38,367 bases of DNA from the NCBI GenBank assembly GCA_028716085.1, contig JAQUQM010000007.1, positions 1 to 38,367 on the forward strand, in the 5' to 3' direction. Position numbers and translations under genes: made by a program. The stretch is from Dehalococcoidia bacterium (GTDB lineage Bacteria > Chloroflexota > Dehalococcoidia > GIF9 > UBA5629). The notes beneath the pieces were generated by a model. That model saw nothing but the letters and a program-made list of their open reading frames with translations, made no database searches and had not been told where the DNA came from. This document shows positions 7,617-15,597 of the stretch, piece after piece (position 1 is the first letter of the stretch; the number at the start of each line of letters is the position of its first letter).

Positions 7617-9017
7617 ATGACCCGGCAGTCAACACTTGATTTGCATCGTATGTTTCAACCTCGTAGCGTGGCCATTATCGGCGCCTCCAGGGATGAGTGG
7701 AAATCGGGGGCTATGTTTATTAATAGCATGTTGAGAGATGGCTACGCGGGGGTTATTTATCCGATCAACCGCAAAGAGACTGAGATCATGGGGCTCAAAT
7801 GCTATCCCAGTGTAGTTGATATTCCTGACGAAGTTGACATGGCGGTCCTGGCTATACCGGCTCAGGCGATTGTATCGGCCATGGAAGACTGTGTGAAAAA
7901 AGGCGTGAAATTTGCCATTGTACATGCCGTGGGATTCAGCGAGCTCGGTGAGGAGGGCAAGGAGCTTGAAAAGGCGATGGTCAGCGTTGCCAGGCAGGGC
8001 AATATCAGGCTGATCGGACCCAACTGCATGGGGATCTTCACTTCCCGGGGACGAATTAATACCATCGTACCTTATGCAAAAGTGCCTATGGATCCGGGCG
8101 GTGTGGCTTTTGTCGGTCAGAGCGGCTGGGTGAGCGAGAGTATGGTCAGGTTGGGAAGCGGGCGGGGTCTGCGCTTTACCGGAGTGATCAGCATCGGTAA
8201 CCAGAGCGACCTGACAGCGGAAGATTTGTTTGAATACTGGGGTAATGATCCCGACACGAAAGTGATAGCTGCGTATATTGAGGGCTTGAAGAATCCTCAG
8301 CGGTTTATGGAAGTAGCTAGGAAGATAACCCCCCGCAAACCCATAATTGTGTGGAAGGGAGGCAGTTCCGAGATGGGTGCCCGGGCGGCCGCTTCGCATA
8401 CGGGATCACTGGCCGGCAGCTACCAGATTTTTCAGACCATGTGCCGGCAGACCGGCGTCATACCGGCTGCAGGAATGGAGGACGTCATTGACCTTGCGGT
8501 TGCTTTCAGCAGCCCCATACTGCCGCGTGGAAACGAGGTCGGCCTTTTGATCGAGGCCGGTGGTGGTGCGGTAGCTTCATCGGACGCCTGCGCCAGGGAA
8601 GGATTGAAAATATCCCCCCTGCCACCGGATATACAGCATAGTATAGTCGAGTATCTCAAGGGCAAGGTGCCGCCGTCGAACAACCGTAAGAATCCGGTGG
8701 ACCTTGTCTGGGCACCTGTCATAGGTGGCTCGCAATATTATGTGGATTGTCTGGAGATGATGCTGCCTGCTGTGGATATTTGCCTGGTTATTACATACGC
8801 TTTTCTACATGAGGACTGGTTCAGACAGAAGATGGCGGAGCTTCGTGACAGGCTTCAAAAACCGATCGTGCTGGTTGCTGCCAACCCGGATGACCAGGTG
8901 GAGGGAATGGCGCTGTCTACCAGGGACGGGCTGCCCTGTTACGCAATGCCGGACAATGCCGTGAGGTGCGTTTCAGCGATGGTGAAGAGGGCGAAGTATC
9001 TCAGGGAACTACCCTAA
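7617..9017 (+). CDS. Acyl-CoA synthetase (ADP-forming), CoA-binding alpha-type subunit
   Basis: A 466-residue protein of the ADP-forming acetyl/acyl-CoA synthetase alpha family, which makes ATP from acyl-CoA thioesters (or the reverse) together with an ATP-grasp beta subunit. The N-terminal CoA-binding Rossmann domain begins with SVAIIGASRDEWKSG. The two succinyl-CoA-ligase-like domains follow, with GPNCMGI and FVGQSGW motifs. His261 in AASHTGSLAG matches the histidine phosphorylated during catalysis in this family. The start is supported by GGAGG at 7606-7610. No beta (ATP-grasp) subunit is adjacent, so the partner is encoded elsewhere or this is a stand-alone regulatory paralog. The neighbouring crotonase/SCP2 cluster fits acyl-CoA metabolism. 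Confidence 0.9.
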   Translation: MTRQSTLDLHRMFQPRSVAIIGASRDEWKSGAMFINSMLRDGYAGVIYPINRKETEIMGLKCYPSVVDIPDEVDMAVLAIPAQAIVSAMEDCVKKGVKFAIVHAVGFSELGEEGKELEKAMVSVARQGNIRLIGPNCMGIFTSRGRINTIVPYAKVPMDPGGVAFVGQSGWVSESMVRLGSGRGLRFTGVISIGNQSDLTAEDLFEYWGNDPDTKVIAAYIEGLKNPQRFMEVARKITPRKPIIVWKGGSSEMGARAAASHTGSLAGSYQIFQTMCRQTGVIPAAGMEDVIDLAVAFSSPILPRGNEVGLLIEAGGGAVASSDACAREGLKISPLPPDIQHSIVEYLKGKVPPSNNRKNPVDLVWAPVIGGSQYYVDCLEMMLPAVDICLVITYAFLHEDWFRQKMAELRDRLQKPIVLVAANPDDQVEGMALSTRDGLPCYAMPDNAVRCVSAMVKRAKYLRELP

Positions 9018-9044
9018 ATTAACGTTGATACCTGCTACATCATT

Positions 9045-9134
9045 GCAGGCTTTAATTAGAGCCTGCCCCTCGCATATTGACTCTTCCTGCTAGGCTTTTG
9101 CAGGCTGACACATAATCTGACATAAAATAGCCTG
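9045..9134. repeat. Repeated GCAGGCT / AGCCTGC hairpin words
   Basis: GCAGGCT (9045-9051) and AGCCTGC (9060-9066) form a perfect 7-bp stem with an 8-base loop. A second GCAGGCT (9100-9106) faces AGCCTG (9129-9134). There is no T-run after either stem, so a simple intrinsic terminator is not supported. The stems lie between the stop of the acyl-CoA synthetase gene and the first Cys-rich mini-protein gene, and may act as a weak processing or attenuation structure. Confidence 0.5.
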
Positions 9135-9187
9135 AACCTAAAATATTCGTTATACTTAATTTGCATATCATTTGGAGGAGGTTAGCA

Positions 9188-9559
9188 ATGCATATAAACC
9201 GCTGGGTTATTTATGTTCTGCTCCCTGTAATGTTCCTGCTGCTTATCTCCGCTGTCTCCTACTCCTGCATGGGTGATCCCTGCGCTTCGAGGGCCGGACA
9301 GTCGTGCTACCAGAAGGGGCAGGACGCAGGTAAAGCGGCTGGATACCAGGAAGGATATGCCCAGGGTAAAAACGAAGGGTACCAGCAGGGCAAGGCGGAA
9401 GGGATTTCAGAAGGACTCCGCCAGTGTCCTGAATGCCCTAAAGTTGAGTGCCCGGCATGTCCGCAATGCCCGTCATGCCCCCAATATTATAATTACAGCC
9501 AGCCGTATTATTACTATCGTTATTGGCCATACGATAATTGGACGCACCCATGGCCATAG
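9188..9559 (+). CDS. Membrane-anchored Cys/Tyr-rich repeat mini-protein, copy 1
   Basis: A 123-residue protein I do not recognise as a named family. The ATG at 9188 is preceded by GGAGGAGG (9174-9181); an in-frame ATG at 9161 precedes the ribosome site and is rejected. Residues 5-26 form a hydrophobic signal or anchor; Cys27 follows in SYSCMG, a non-canonical lipobox. Next comes a repeat of GYxxGYxxGKxEGY type (about 48-78), likely a helical segment. A cysteine ladder follows, C80-x2-C83-x4-C88-x2-C91-x2-C94-x2-C97, mostly as CPxCP, which could bind zinc or another metal. The tail is Tyr-rich. Copy 2 lies 72 bases downstream. Both sit just upstream of the ubiquitin-like operon. Confidence 0.8.
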   Translation: MHINRWVIYVLLPVMFLLLISAVSYSCMGDPCASRAGQSCYQKGQDAGKAAGYQEGYAQGKNEGYQQGKAEGISEGLRQCPECPKVECPACPQCPSCPQYYNYSQPYYYYRYWPYDNWTHPWP

Positions 9560-9631
9560 CCCTGGTAATGCAGTGTAAATGATTGACATTCATAAAAACC
9601 TGGTGAGTACCGTATCTGGAGGAGGTTAGCA

Positions 9632-9994
9632 ATGTATATCAACCGCTGGATTTTTTTCACACTGTTGCCTGTGATGTTGCTCTTGCTTTTTTCAGCAGCG
9701 TTCTATTCATGCATGGGTGATCCCTGCGCTACAAAGGCGGGGCAATCATGCTATCAGAAGGGGTTCGATGCCGGCAAAGCATCAGGATACCAGGACGGAT
9801 ACTCTAAAGGTAAAAGTGAAGGGTATCAGCAGGGCAAGGCGGAAGGGATTTCAGAAGGACTCCGCCAGTGTCCTGAATGCCCTAAAGTCGAGTGCCCTGC
9901 ATGCCCACAGTGCCCGTCGTGCCCTCAATATTACAATTACAGTGAGCCATATTATTATTATTACTATAATTATCATCAATGGCCCTATTGGTGA
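9632..9994 (+). CDS. Membrane-anchored Cys/Tyr-rich repeat mini-protein, copy 2
   Basis: A 120-residue paralog of the preceding gene with the same plan: hydrophobic N-terminus (about 5-26), Cys27 in FYSCMG, GYxxGYxxGK repeats, the same six-cysteine CPxCP ladder and a Tyr-rich tail, here containing six consecutive tyrosines. The 17-base leader from GGAGGAGG through the ATG (9618-9634) is identical to copy 1, and bases 9837-9898 are identical to 9383-9444, so the duplication is recent or is being homogenised. The proteins differ mainly in the signal and the tail. Function unknown; an extracytoplasmic metal-binding or surface-scaffold role is a guess. Confidence 0.8.
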   Translation: MYINRWIFFTLLPVMLLLLFSAAFYSCMGDPCATKAGQSCYQKGFDAGKASGYQDGYSKGKSEGYQQGKAEGISEGLRQCPECPKVECPACPQCPSCPQYYNYSEPYYYYYYNYHQWPYW

Positions 9995-10203
9995 TTTTAT
10001 AAATAATTTAATGTTGCCAATTTCGTCTGCAACATTAATAGTGTGAAGAGTTTGTATTTTTTTAGCATTCTTCTGTTCTTATCAACTTGGGGGGAAACGG
10101 CACAGGATCCGGTGCAACCGTGCTACGAAAGTTATAAAAGGCAATATTTAAAAATGGGGTTCTTGTTCAATAGAGTTATGGCTATCACGAGGAGGAGACA
10201 ATA

Positions 10204-11739
10204 ATGCGAAGAGCATTGAGGTCTTTGCTTCTCATAGTACCTTTGCTCACCCTGGCCAGCCTGTTGTCTTTCTTGCCATGCACGGCTGCAGCACCGGTCG
10301 GCGTCCAACCTGCCGAATTTGATCAAACCGATCCTATTTTAAAAAGCGGAGTTTATCTGACGGATTTTGAGGTATTTCCACAACCTGAGTCGATCGGATT
10401 AACGCTGAACTTGCCCAGGAGATCATTTCTCACCGGAGAAAATATCCAGGTTGTCGTATCGACGAACACCTCGAGCACTGCCATGACCCTGTATTATGAG
10501 ATCAATGGTGAAAGAACAACACTGACCGGATCCACCATCAGCGGCAGTCAGTCATTTTCCATTAAGGCCCCCGCCGATCCCGGGCCGGTCAGACTGATCT
10601 GCGAGGGCAGTGCCATTGTTATCTACTGGGACACTTGCATAATTTATCAGATATGCGGTTACGATACCAACAATTTGCCCCGTTACTGTCCGTACACTTA
10701 TCAGTGCCAAAAAGAAACGATGGTTTACGGTACGGCCTCCACAGATTTCGTGGTTTACGGGAGGCACACATCCATCTCGGGTAACGTCTATGATTTGCGT
10801 AAAAATCCCGTAAATCAGGCCAGGGTGGAGCTGTCTAACGGCGAATCGAGAACAACATCATCAGATGGATTCTACGAGTTTGCCGATTTTACGCTGGGAG
10901 ATAATTACCGACTGGCGGGGGAGCGTCCTACCGTGGATATAACCATGAAAATCGATGCCGTTGCTTGCCGGCAACAGGTTAACAGCATATCCGTGTCTGC
11001 TGAGCAGCCCAGGACCGGCGTGAATATTAATCTCGATCGTGTTTTTTACCCTCCGGAAATAAATTTAGCTAATTTCACGTTCAGCGCTTTCAGCGGTTGG
11101 CCGGCGGCCAGCACAGTATCGACGTGGGAGGATATTATCGCAATTACATCTACTGGAACGGCAAGAATGTCCAACATTAATTACGGAGGCAGCGGACTGG
11201 CCACAACTCCGGTGGAATTCAAAGCATTTACGCTGGGAGATAAAAATCTATATTTAATACCTGATCCCAGGATGGGCAGGTATCGGCTGGATTTATTGAT
11301 TGAACCGCCCGGCGCTTTTAATCTCTATGCTGCAGCAAAAATCCCTGGGATCGGCCAGCTTCAAGAGGTGAACGTGACGGGAAAGGGCGATAAGCCAGGT
11401 GAAAAATTCTTTATGGACATCAATACGGGCGCGCAATCAGGGCCGGGATGCGCTCCTCCGCAAAAACTTGAATTGGAACCTATTGAGGTCATGGATACCA
11501 CGTCGGTGATCCTGATTGCCGTTGCCGGTGTTTTAGCAGGCCTTTTAGTCTCCTTCTTTTTCCTGAACAGAAAGTACGGCTGGACTGATCGCAATAAAAA
11601 AGCAGCCAAAGGGCTTAGTTTAAAGCAGACGGTCACCGCTGCCCATAAACCTCTTGCCGGCGAACAAGACGGCGTTGGAACAAAGCTTGATGAACCGGGA
11701 GCAGTAAAGCAAATCGGGGAAGGCAAACCTGAAGATTAA
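10204..11739 (+). CDS. Secreted single-pass membrane protein heading the ubiquitin-like operon
   Basis: A 511-residue type I membrane protein, not recognised as a named family. Residues 1-30 are a signal peptide ending near CTAAAP. A large beta-rich ectodomain follows, including a Cys-containing region (about 138-170) and a carboxypeptidase-regulatory-like (CarboxypepD_reg) domain at about 188-235, recognisable by ISGNVYD and SSDGFYEF. A membrane helix spans about 434-454 and a 57-residue Lys-rich cytoplasmic tail ends in GEGKPED. The start follows a GAGGAGGAG ribosome site. The gene is 15 bases upstream of the JAB gene and appears to be the first gene of the operon. The Lys-rich tail could be a conjugation target or docking site for the E1/E2/RING parts; that is inference only. 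Confidence 0.8.
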   Translation: MRRALRSLLLIVPLLTLASLLSFLPCTAAAPVGVQPAEFDQTDPILKSGVYLTDFEVFPQPESIGLTLNLPRRSFLTGENIQVVVSTNTSSTAMTLYYEINGERTTLTGSTISGSQSFSIKAPADPGPVRLICEGSAIVIYWDTCIIYQICGYDTNNLPRYCPYTYQCQKETMVYGTASTDFVVYGRHTSISGNVYDLRKNPVNQARVELSNGESRTTSSDGFYEFADFTLGDNYRLAGERPTVDITMKIDAVACRQQVNSISVSAEQPRTGVNINLDRVFYPPEINLANFTFSAFSGWPAASTVSTWEDIIAITSTGTARMSNINYGGSGLATTPVEFKAFTLGDKNLYLIPDPRMGRYRLDLLIEPPGAFNLYAAAKIPGIGQLQEVNVTGKGDKPGEKFFMDINTGAQSGPGCAPPQKLELEPIEVMDTTSVILIAVAGVLAGLLVSFFFLNRKYGWTDRNKKAAKGLSLKQTVTAAHKPLAGEQDGVGTKLDEPGAVKQIGEGKPED

Positions 11740-11754
11740 AGAAGTAAGAGACCA

Positions 11755-13449
11755 ATGAGTCACGCGAGTATAAGTAAAAATACCAGGATTTTTGGCCATC
11801 CTGAACAGGGCAATGTAGTGGTCACCATATCCAGGAAGGCGCACGATGCTGTTTACGTTCATGGCATTCTGAATCCGAAACAGGAAGTCGGGGGGATTTT
11901 TGTTGGTAACGTCACGCAGAATGAAAGCGGCAAATATAAAATTGATATTATTGCTGCAGTAGCAGCTGAATCTGCGCCGGGAAATAAAACGCAGATGCAG
12001 TTCACCGGTCCTGTATGGCTTGACATGCTGGATAAGGTGCAGACGGGCTACCCCGGTATGCGGATAGTCGGCTGGTATCACACGCATCCGAATATGGGGG
12101 TATTTCTCTCCGATGACGATGTTGCGTCGCATAAAGTAGCCTTCTCCAATCCCTGGCATATTGCGGCAGTCTGCGATCCGCTGAAAAGGCAGTTGGGCTT
12201 TTTCAGCTGGAGAGGTGAGGAACTGCGGTCGCTGGAAGGATTTTATGTAAGTAATTATGATAGCGACAGCCATGCCGATACTCAGCATGAGCTTCAAAAT
12301 CCATTGAAAACTGCGGGCTATGCATCCACAAACAGGACTGCGATTATGGTTATTCCCCTTCTATTTATCATATTCATACTGATTGGAATTACCGTATATT
12401 TATTACTCAGGCAACCTCCGGTTCTCGGTAAAACTGATCCGGCAATTGCCACGGCTTTTAACAGCGATGCTGAAATATGCAACTATCATTACTCCGACAG
12501 ATTGTACACTTATTTTGTGCATCAGAGCGGCGGTATCCAGTTGATGGTTGAGGATCTGAATACAGGCAAGCAAACTTTACAGCATACAGCATATTCCATA
12601 CCTGAACTCATCCGGATCGAGCGCGTCTCTGTACATGAAGCCGATATCGGGGGCCCCAAACAGGCTTACCTTATCATAGAGGCGGAGCAAGTGCAGAGTA
12701 ACCGGAGCGGTCCGGTGATAATCTCTGCCATGATAGAAAGCTCTACGGGGAAGCTTACAGCGCAAAACAGGTTTTCCGTTTCTCCTGACGAATTAAACTT
12801 TGCTGCTGATGATGTTGAAAAAAAACTACAGGTGTCAGCGAATGACGCTAACGGTGTGAATAATCCCCGCTGTGAAATTAATACCGATGAACGATGCAGA
12901 GATTGGATCAGCATTAACGGCCAGGCATCGGGTTATGAGAGCGGGGTGATTACGGTCGTTAAAAAAGGCGCTGGAATGCGCGAAGGAACAAACTCGGGTA
13001 ATTTGATCGTCAACTACGGCCCGCTGGATTGGAATATCAGGTTGCCGGTTCCGATGCAAGCCGAAAAGAAAACAGCCCCTGCAGTGATTCAATCTGGAGA
13101 CGGTATCCGTGTTACTGCCGTGGGCAATTTGCTCAGCCAACCTGCCGCCCCGGGCATTGAGACGGGCTATCAAATATCTGTCTGGGTAAAAAACTTCGAC
13201 GTGCAGGATTTCAATGGACAGCCGCCCGTGATTACCGTTATCACATCCTGCCTCAATACGGGATGCTGGACAATGTCGCCTGTCCCCATAAACATCGTGT
13301 TGCAGAAAGGCGAGGAAAGAGAGATTCCCTACCCTATAAGGCGGAACCCCGGTTCACAATGTACAGAACTGCCCAGGCTGAACACCAGATTGGTCTGGAA
13401 CCTGCATAATGAATATCAGAAGGATTGGGAGGCAAGCGGTGCCAGGTAG
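11755..13449 (+). CDS. Membrane-anchored JAB/JAMM (MPN) isopeptidase-like protein
   Basis: A 564-residue protein with an N-terminal JAB/MPN domain (about 20-165), one membrane helix (about 195-218) and a beta-rich C-terminal region (about 230-564). The zinc peptidase signature is complete: Glu44 in QEVGGIFVG, then His109-x-His111-P, Ser119 and Asp122 in WYHTHPNMGVFLSDDD. JAMM enzymes remove or process ubiquitin-like proteins, cleaving after the modifier's terminal glycine. If the JAB domain faces the cytosol, the C-terminal part is outside and could be a sensor or receptor domain. Its stop codon overlaps the E1 gene start, implying translational coupling. The JAB call is strong; the topology is predicted. 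Confidence 0.9.
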   Translation: MSHASISKNTRIFGHPEQGNVVVTISRKAHDAVYVHGILNPKQEVGGIFVGNVTQNESGKYKIDIIAAVAAESAPGNKTQMQFTGPVWLDMLDKVQTGYPGMRIVGWYHTHPNMGVFLSDDDVASHKVAFSNPWHIAAVCDPLKRQLGFFSWRGEELRSLEGFYVSNYDSDSHADTQHELQNPLKTAGYASTNRTAIMVIPLLFIIFILIGITVYLLLRQPPVLGKTDPAIATAFNSDAEICNYHYSDRLYTYFVHQSGGIQLMVEDLNTGKQTLQHTAYSIPELIRIERVSVHEADIGGPKQAYLIIEAEQVQSNRSGPVIISAMIESSTGKLTAQNRFSVSPDELNFAADDVEKKLQVSANDANGVNNPRCEINTDERCRDWISINGQASGYESGVITVVKKGAGMREGTNSGNLIVNYGPLDWNIRLPVPMQAEKKTAPAVIQSGDGIRVTAVGNLLSQPAAPGIETGYQISVWVKNFDVQDFNGQPPVITVITSCLNTGCWTMSPVPINIVLQKGEEREIPYPIRRNPGSQCTELPRLNTRLVWNLHNEYQKDWEASGAR

Positions 13450-14599
13450 CCGTGCTCGGACTCCCGGACGCTATGATTCGTTGCAGCTTATACCCTGGTG
13501 GCAACAAGCGGATGTGGCCAAGGCCCGTATTATGGTGGTAGGAGCCGGCGCACTGGGCAATGAGATACTGAAAAACCTGGCTTTGCTCGGCATCGGGCAC
13601 ATTTTCATCATAGATTTTGATGATATCGAAGCTTCCAACCTGACGCGGTCGGTTCTTTTCCGTGATGGTGATATAGGGCACCATAAAGCTGAGATTGCCG
13701 CCGGGCGTCTCAAAGACATCAATCCCGATATAAAAGTGGCATTCATGCATGGCAATACCTGTACCGATATCGGCCTGGGAATCGTCAAACATATGGACGT
13801 CGTGATAGCTGCCGTGGATAATTTCGCAGCCAGGATATTCATCAACAGGGCTTGCTTTAAAGTGGGAACACCGTGGATTAATGGTGGTATCATTGAATTG
13901 ATGGGTGAGGCGCACGTCTATATTCCGGGCAAAGGCGCCTGTTATGAATGTAACCTCCCGCCGGATGCTTACAGGGATATTACACGGCGCTTTTCCTGCC
14001 AGATGCCACAGGCGGAAAAGGAGGCCGGCCACGTACCGACGACGCCCACCATAGCATCTATAATCGGGGCTGTGCAGGTGCAGGAAGCGCTCAAAATTTT
14101 GCACCACAGGAAGGTAGAAGGAGGCAGCGGGCTGGTGTTCAACGGAATGAACAACCGGTTTATGGAAGTTCAATTCACCTTCAATCCGGCCTGTTATGTG
14201 CACGATCCCCTCAAAGCGGTCCGCAGGCTGGACAGGAGTGTAACGGATACCAGTTTCAGGGACCTGCTGGATATTGCGGGTAAAGAGCCGGGACCCGATA
14301 TTGCCGTAGAGCTGGATTTCAATATAGTCACGAACCTTTCCTGCTTGTGCGGCTACAGCGACGGCCACGTGAAGAGGTTCGACAGGCTGAACAATGCGGA
14401 CTTAACCTGCCCACGCTGCCAGAAGATGCTGCGGACGGATATCACCTCCATAGTGGATAGATCATCAGCATCGCTCCTCGATTGTACACTGGGGGAAGCA
14501 GGTGTGCCTCCATGGCACATAGTTACGGTCAAGCAGGGATCTGAAAAAACCAGTTATGAATTTTGCGCTGATAAGAAAAGAGTATTAAATTACATATAA
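13439..14599 (+). CDS. E1-like ubiquitin-activating enzyme (ThiF/MoeB fold)
   Basis: A 386-residue E1-like adenylating enzyme. The GTG at 13439 is chosen because GGGAGG (13427-13432) lies six bases before it; it overlaps the JAB stop by 11 bases. A longer frame from ATG 13409 has no ribosome site. Motifs: nucleotide loop GAGALG (35-40), acidic IIDFDD (57-62), N67-x2-R70 and Lys83 of the active site, AAVDN with Asp127, and PTTPTIASIIGAVQVQEALK-like helices (200-219). Cys168-x2-Cys171 precedes Cys187 (RFSCQ), which sits where the thioester cysteine of UBA3-type E1s lies. Cys302-x-Cys304 and Cys324-x2-Cys327 form a C-terminal zinc site. It should adenylate a modifier's C-terminus and pass it to the E2 encoded downstream. 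Confidence 0.92.
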   Translation: MPGSRARTPGRYDSLQLIPWWQQADVAKARIMVVGAGALGNEILKNLALLGIGHIFIIDFDDIEASNLTRSVLFRDGDIGHHKAEIAAGRLKDINPDIKVAFMHGNTCTDIGLGIVKHMDVVIAAVDNFAARIFINRACFKVGTPWINGGIIELMGEAHVYIPGKGACYECNLPPDAYRDITRRFSCQMPQAEKEAGHVPTTPTIASIIGAVQVQEALKILHHRKVEGGSGLVFNGMNNRFMEVQFTFNPACYVHDPLKAVRRLDRSVTDTSFRDLLDIAGKEPGPDIAVELDFNIVTNLSCLCGYSDGHVKRFDRLNNADLTCPRCQKMLRTDITSIVDRSSASLLDCTLGEAGVPPWHIVTVKQGSEKTSYEFCADKKRVLNYI

Positions 14600-14615
14600 G
14601 TAAAGGAGGTTTATT

Positions 14616-15197
14616 ATGGGTGAAATGGAAGTCAAGTTAGTGCGCCTGTGCCCCAATCACGGCCCCACGACTAACTACGATGCCAATTTCAACTGCCTGG
14701 AGTGTGGCGAGCATACCAAGGAAGAGGTGATCACCGGTGATATGGCAGTAAGCACCTATGCTGCGCCGGCAACAACCCTGGCGGAGGTTTCTGCTGCTCG
14801 GAAAAAACGGACCTGCCTGCAGTTCCAGCGAGAGATTGCCGACGACGCCAGGATCTGTCCATATTGCGGCATCAGCCTGGTGGACGGTCCAGTCTCGCCG
14901 GAAACCATTACAGCAGTCGCAGCGGCAGGTGGCGTCATCGGGATTCATGGTTTAGGCCATATGATGCTGGGGCAAATAGCCAAGGCATTTCTCTTACTTT
15001 TCGGCGGACTATTTTTAATCGCGGGAATCGTCGTTTCCATCATCATGGCCATAGATCTCTGGGAGGATATCTATGTTATCCTGGCAATCATACTGGGTGT
15101 CGTGTATATCGTCCTGTTCATATGGCAGGTAATGGATGCCAATGCCAGTGCACGCAGACGCAATCTGAACTTTGATAACCATGGATTGCGCGGCTGA
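14616..15197 (+). CDS. Zinc-ribbon protein with two membrane helices
   Basis: A 193-residue protein of unknown function. The start follows an excellent AAAGGAGGT (14602-14610). The N-terminus holds a Cys/His cluster (Cys12, His15, Cys27-x2-Cys30). A second zinc-ribbon-like segment (Cys67 ... Cys81-x2-Cys84, in ICPYCG) has lost one expected cysteine: Phe70 stands where the fourth ligand normally is. Residues about 117-142 and 146-167 are membrane helices, followed by a short basic stretch and the terminal residues NHGLRG. The LRG ending recalls ubiquitin tails, but no beta-grasp fold precedes it, so it is not called a modifier. It lies between E1 and the RING-like gene and may be a membrane adaptor. 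Confidence 0.8.
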   Translation: MGEMEVKLVRLCPNHGPTTNYDANFNCLECGEHTKEEVITGDMAVSTYAAPATTLAEVSAARKKRTCLQFQREIADDARICPYCGISLVDGPVSPETITAVAAAGGVIGIHGLGHMMLGQIAKAFLLLFGGLFLIAGIVVSIIMAIDLWEDIYVILAIILGVVYIVLFIWQVMDANASARRRNLNFDNHGLRG

Positions 15198-15218
15198 GCA
15201 CATTGATGAGTTGGACTT

Positions 15219-15551
15219 ATGGCTAATCTACTGCTTGGGATAGTCCTCTTTCTGGCATGCGGCGCTATGGTCTTTATCATAGTGTATTTTGCCACGCGCC
15301 AGTACTCGGTGCCGCGGTCGGCCTTTCGCACTGTAGTAACTGCTGATAAACAGCATGATTTGCTCCGGCAAGCGTGGCAGTGCCCCTGGTGCGGCAACGC
15401 GGACTATGACGGCTTAAACCCCCCTTACGTATGTCCTGCCTGTCGCACGGTGCATCACTGGATCTGCTGGGAAAAGTATGGGGGTTGCAGCATTTTCGAT
15501 TGCGAATACTCTCCTGTATCCGCGTCAGGCAAGCCCAGGCAGTTAAGCTGA
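15219..15551 (+). CDS. Membrane-anchored RING-like zinc finger protein (candidate E3)
   Basis: A 110-residue protein with an N-terminal membrane helix (about 3-25) and a RING-like binuclear zinc module. Ligand spacing is C55-x2-C58-x13-C72-x2-C75-x3-H79-H80-x2-C83-x6-C90-x4-C95, with the WxxxGGC signature seen in prokaryotic RING families found next to E2 genes. In eukaryotes such domains bind the E2 and speed transfer to substrate. Here the E2 gene follows 46 bases downstream, so an E3 role at the membrane is the natural reading. The ribosome site before ATG 15219 is weak. The zinc-ligand pattern is clear; ligase activity is inferred from context. Confidence 0.82.
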   Translation: MANLLLGIVLFLACGAMVFIIVYFATRQYSVPRSAFRTVVTADKQHDLLRQAWQCPWCGNADYDGLNPPYVCPACRTVHHWICWEKYGGCSIFDCEYSPVSASGKPRQLS

Positions 15552-15597
15552 CCGGTATTTATCGGGATTGAATTTAGGTATACGGAGGAGCTGGCAA

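Noticed and set aside
7629-8399. 256-codon minus-strand open frame inside the acyl-CoA synthetase gene
   Set aside because: Antisense shadow of a well-conserved gene with its own promoter and ribosome site.
9045-9066. Intrinsic terminator after the acyl-CoA synthetase gene
   Set aside because: A perfect 7-bp stem exists, but no T-run follows on either strand.
10085-10140. Riboswitch (c-di-GMP-I, cobalamin or guanidine type) before the ubiquitin-like operon
   Set aside because: Fragments such as GGCACAGG and GGTGCAACC recall parts of known consensus sequences, but the required second halves and core motifs are absent.
13334-14368. 344-codon open frame on the minus strand opposite the E1-like gene
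   Set aside because: The plus strand encodes a clear E1 with ordered motifs and a ribosome site; the antisense product matches nothing recognisable and spans the JAB-E1 junction.
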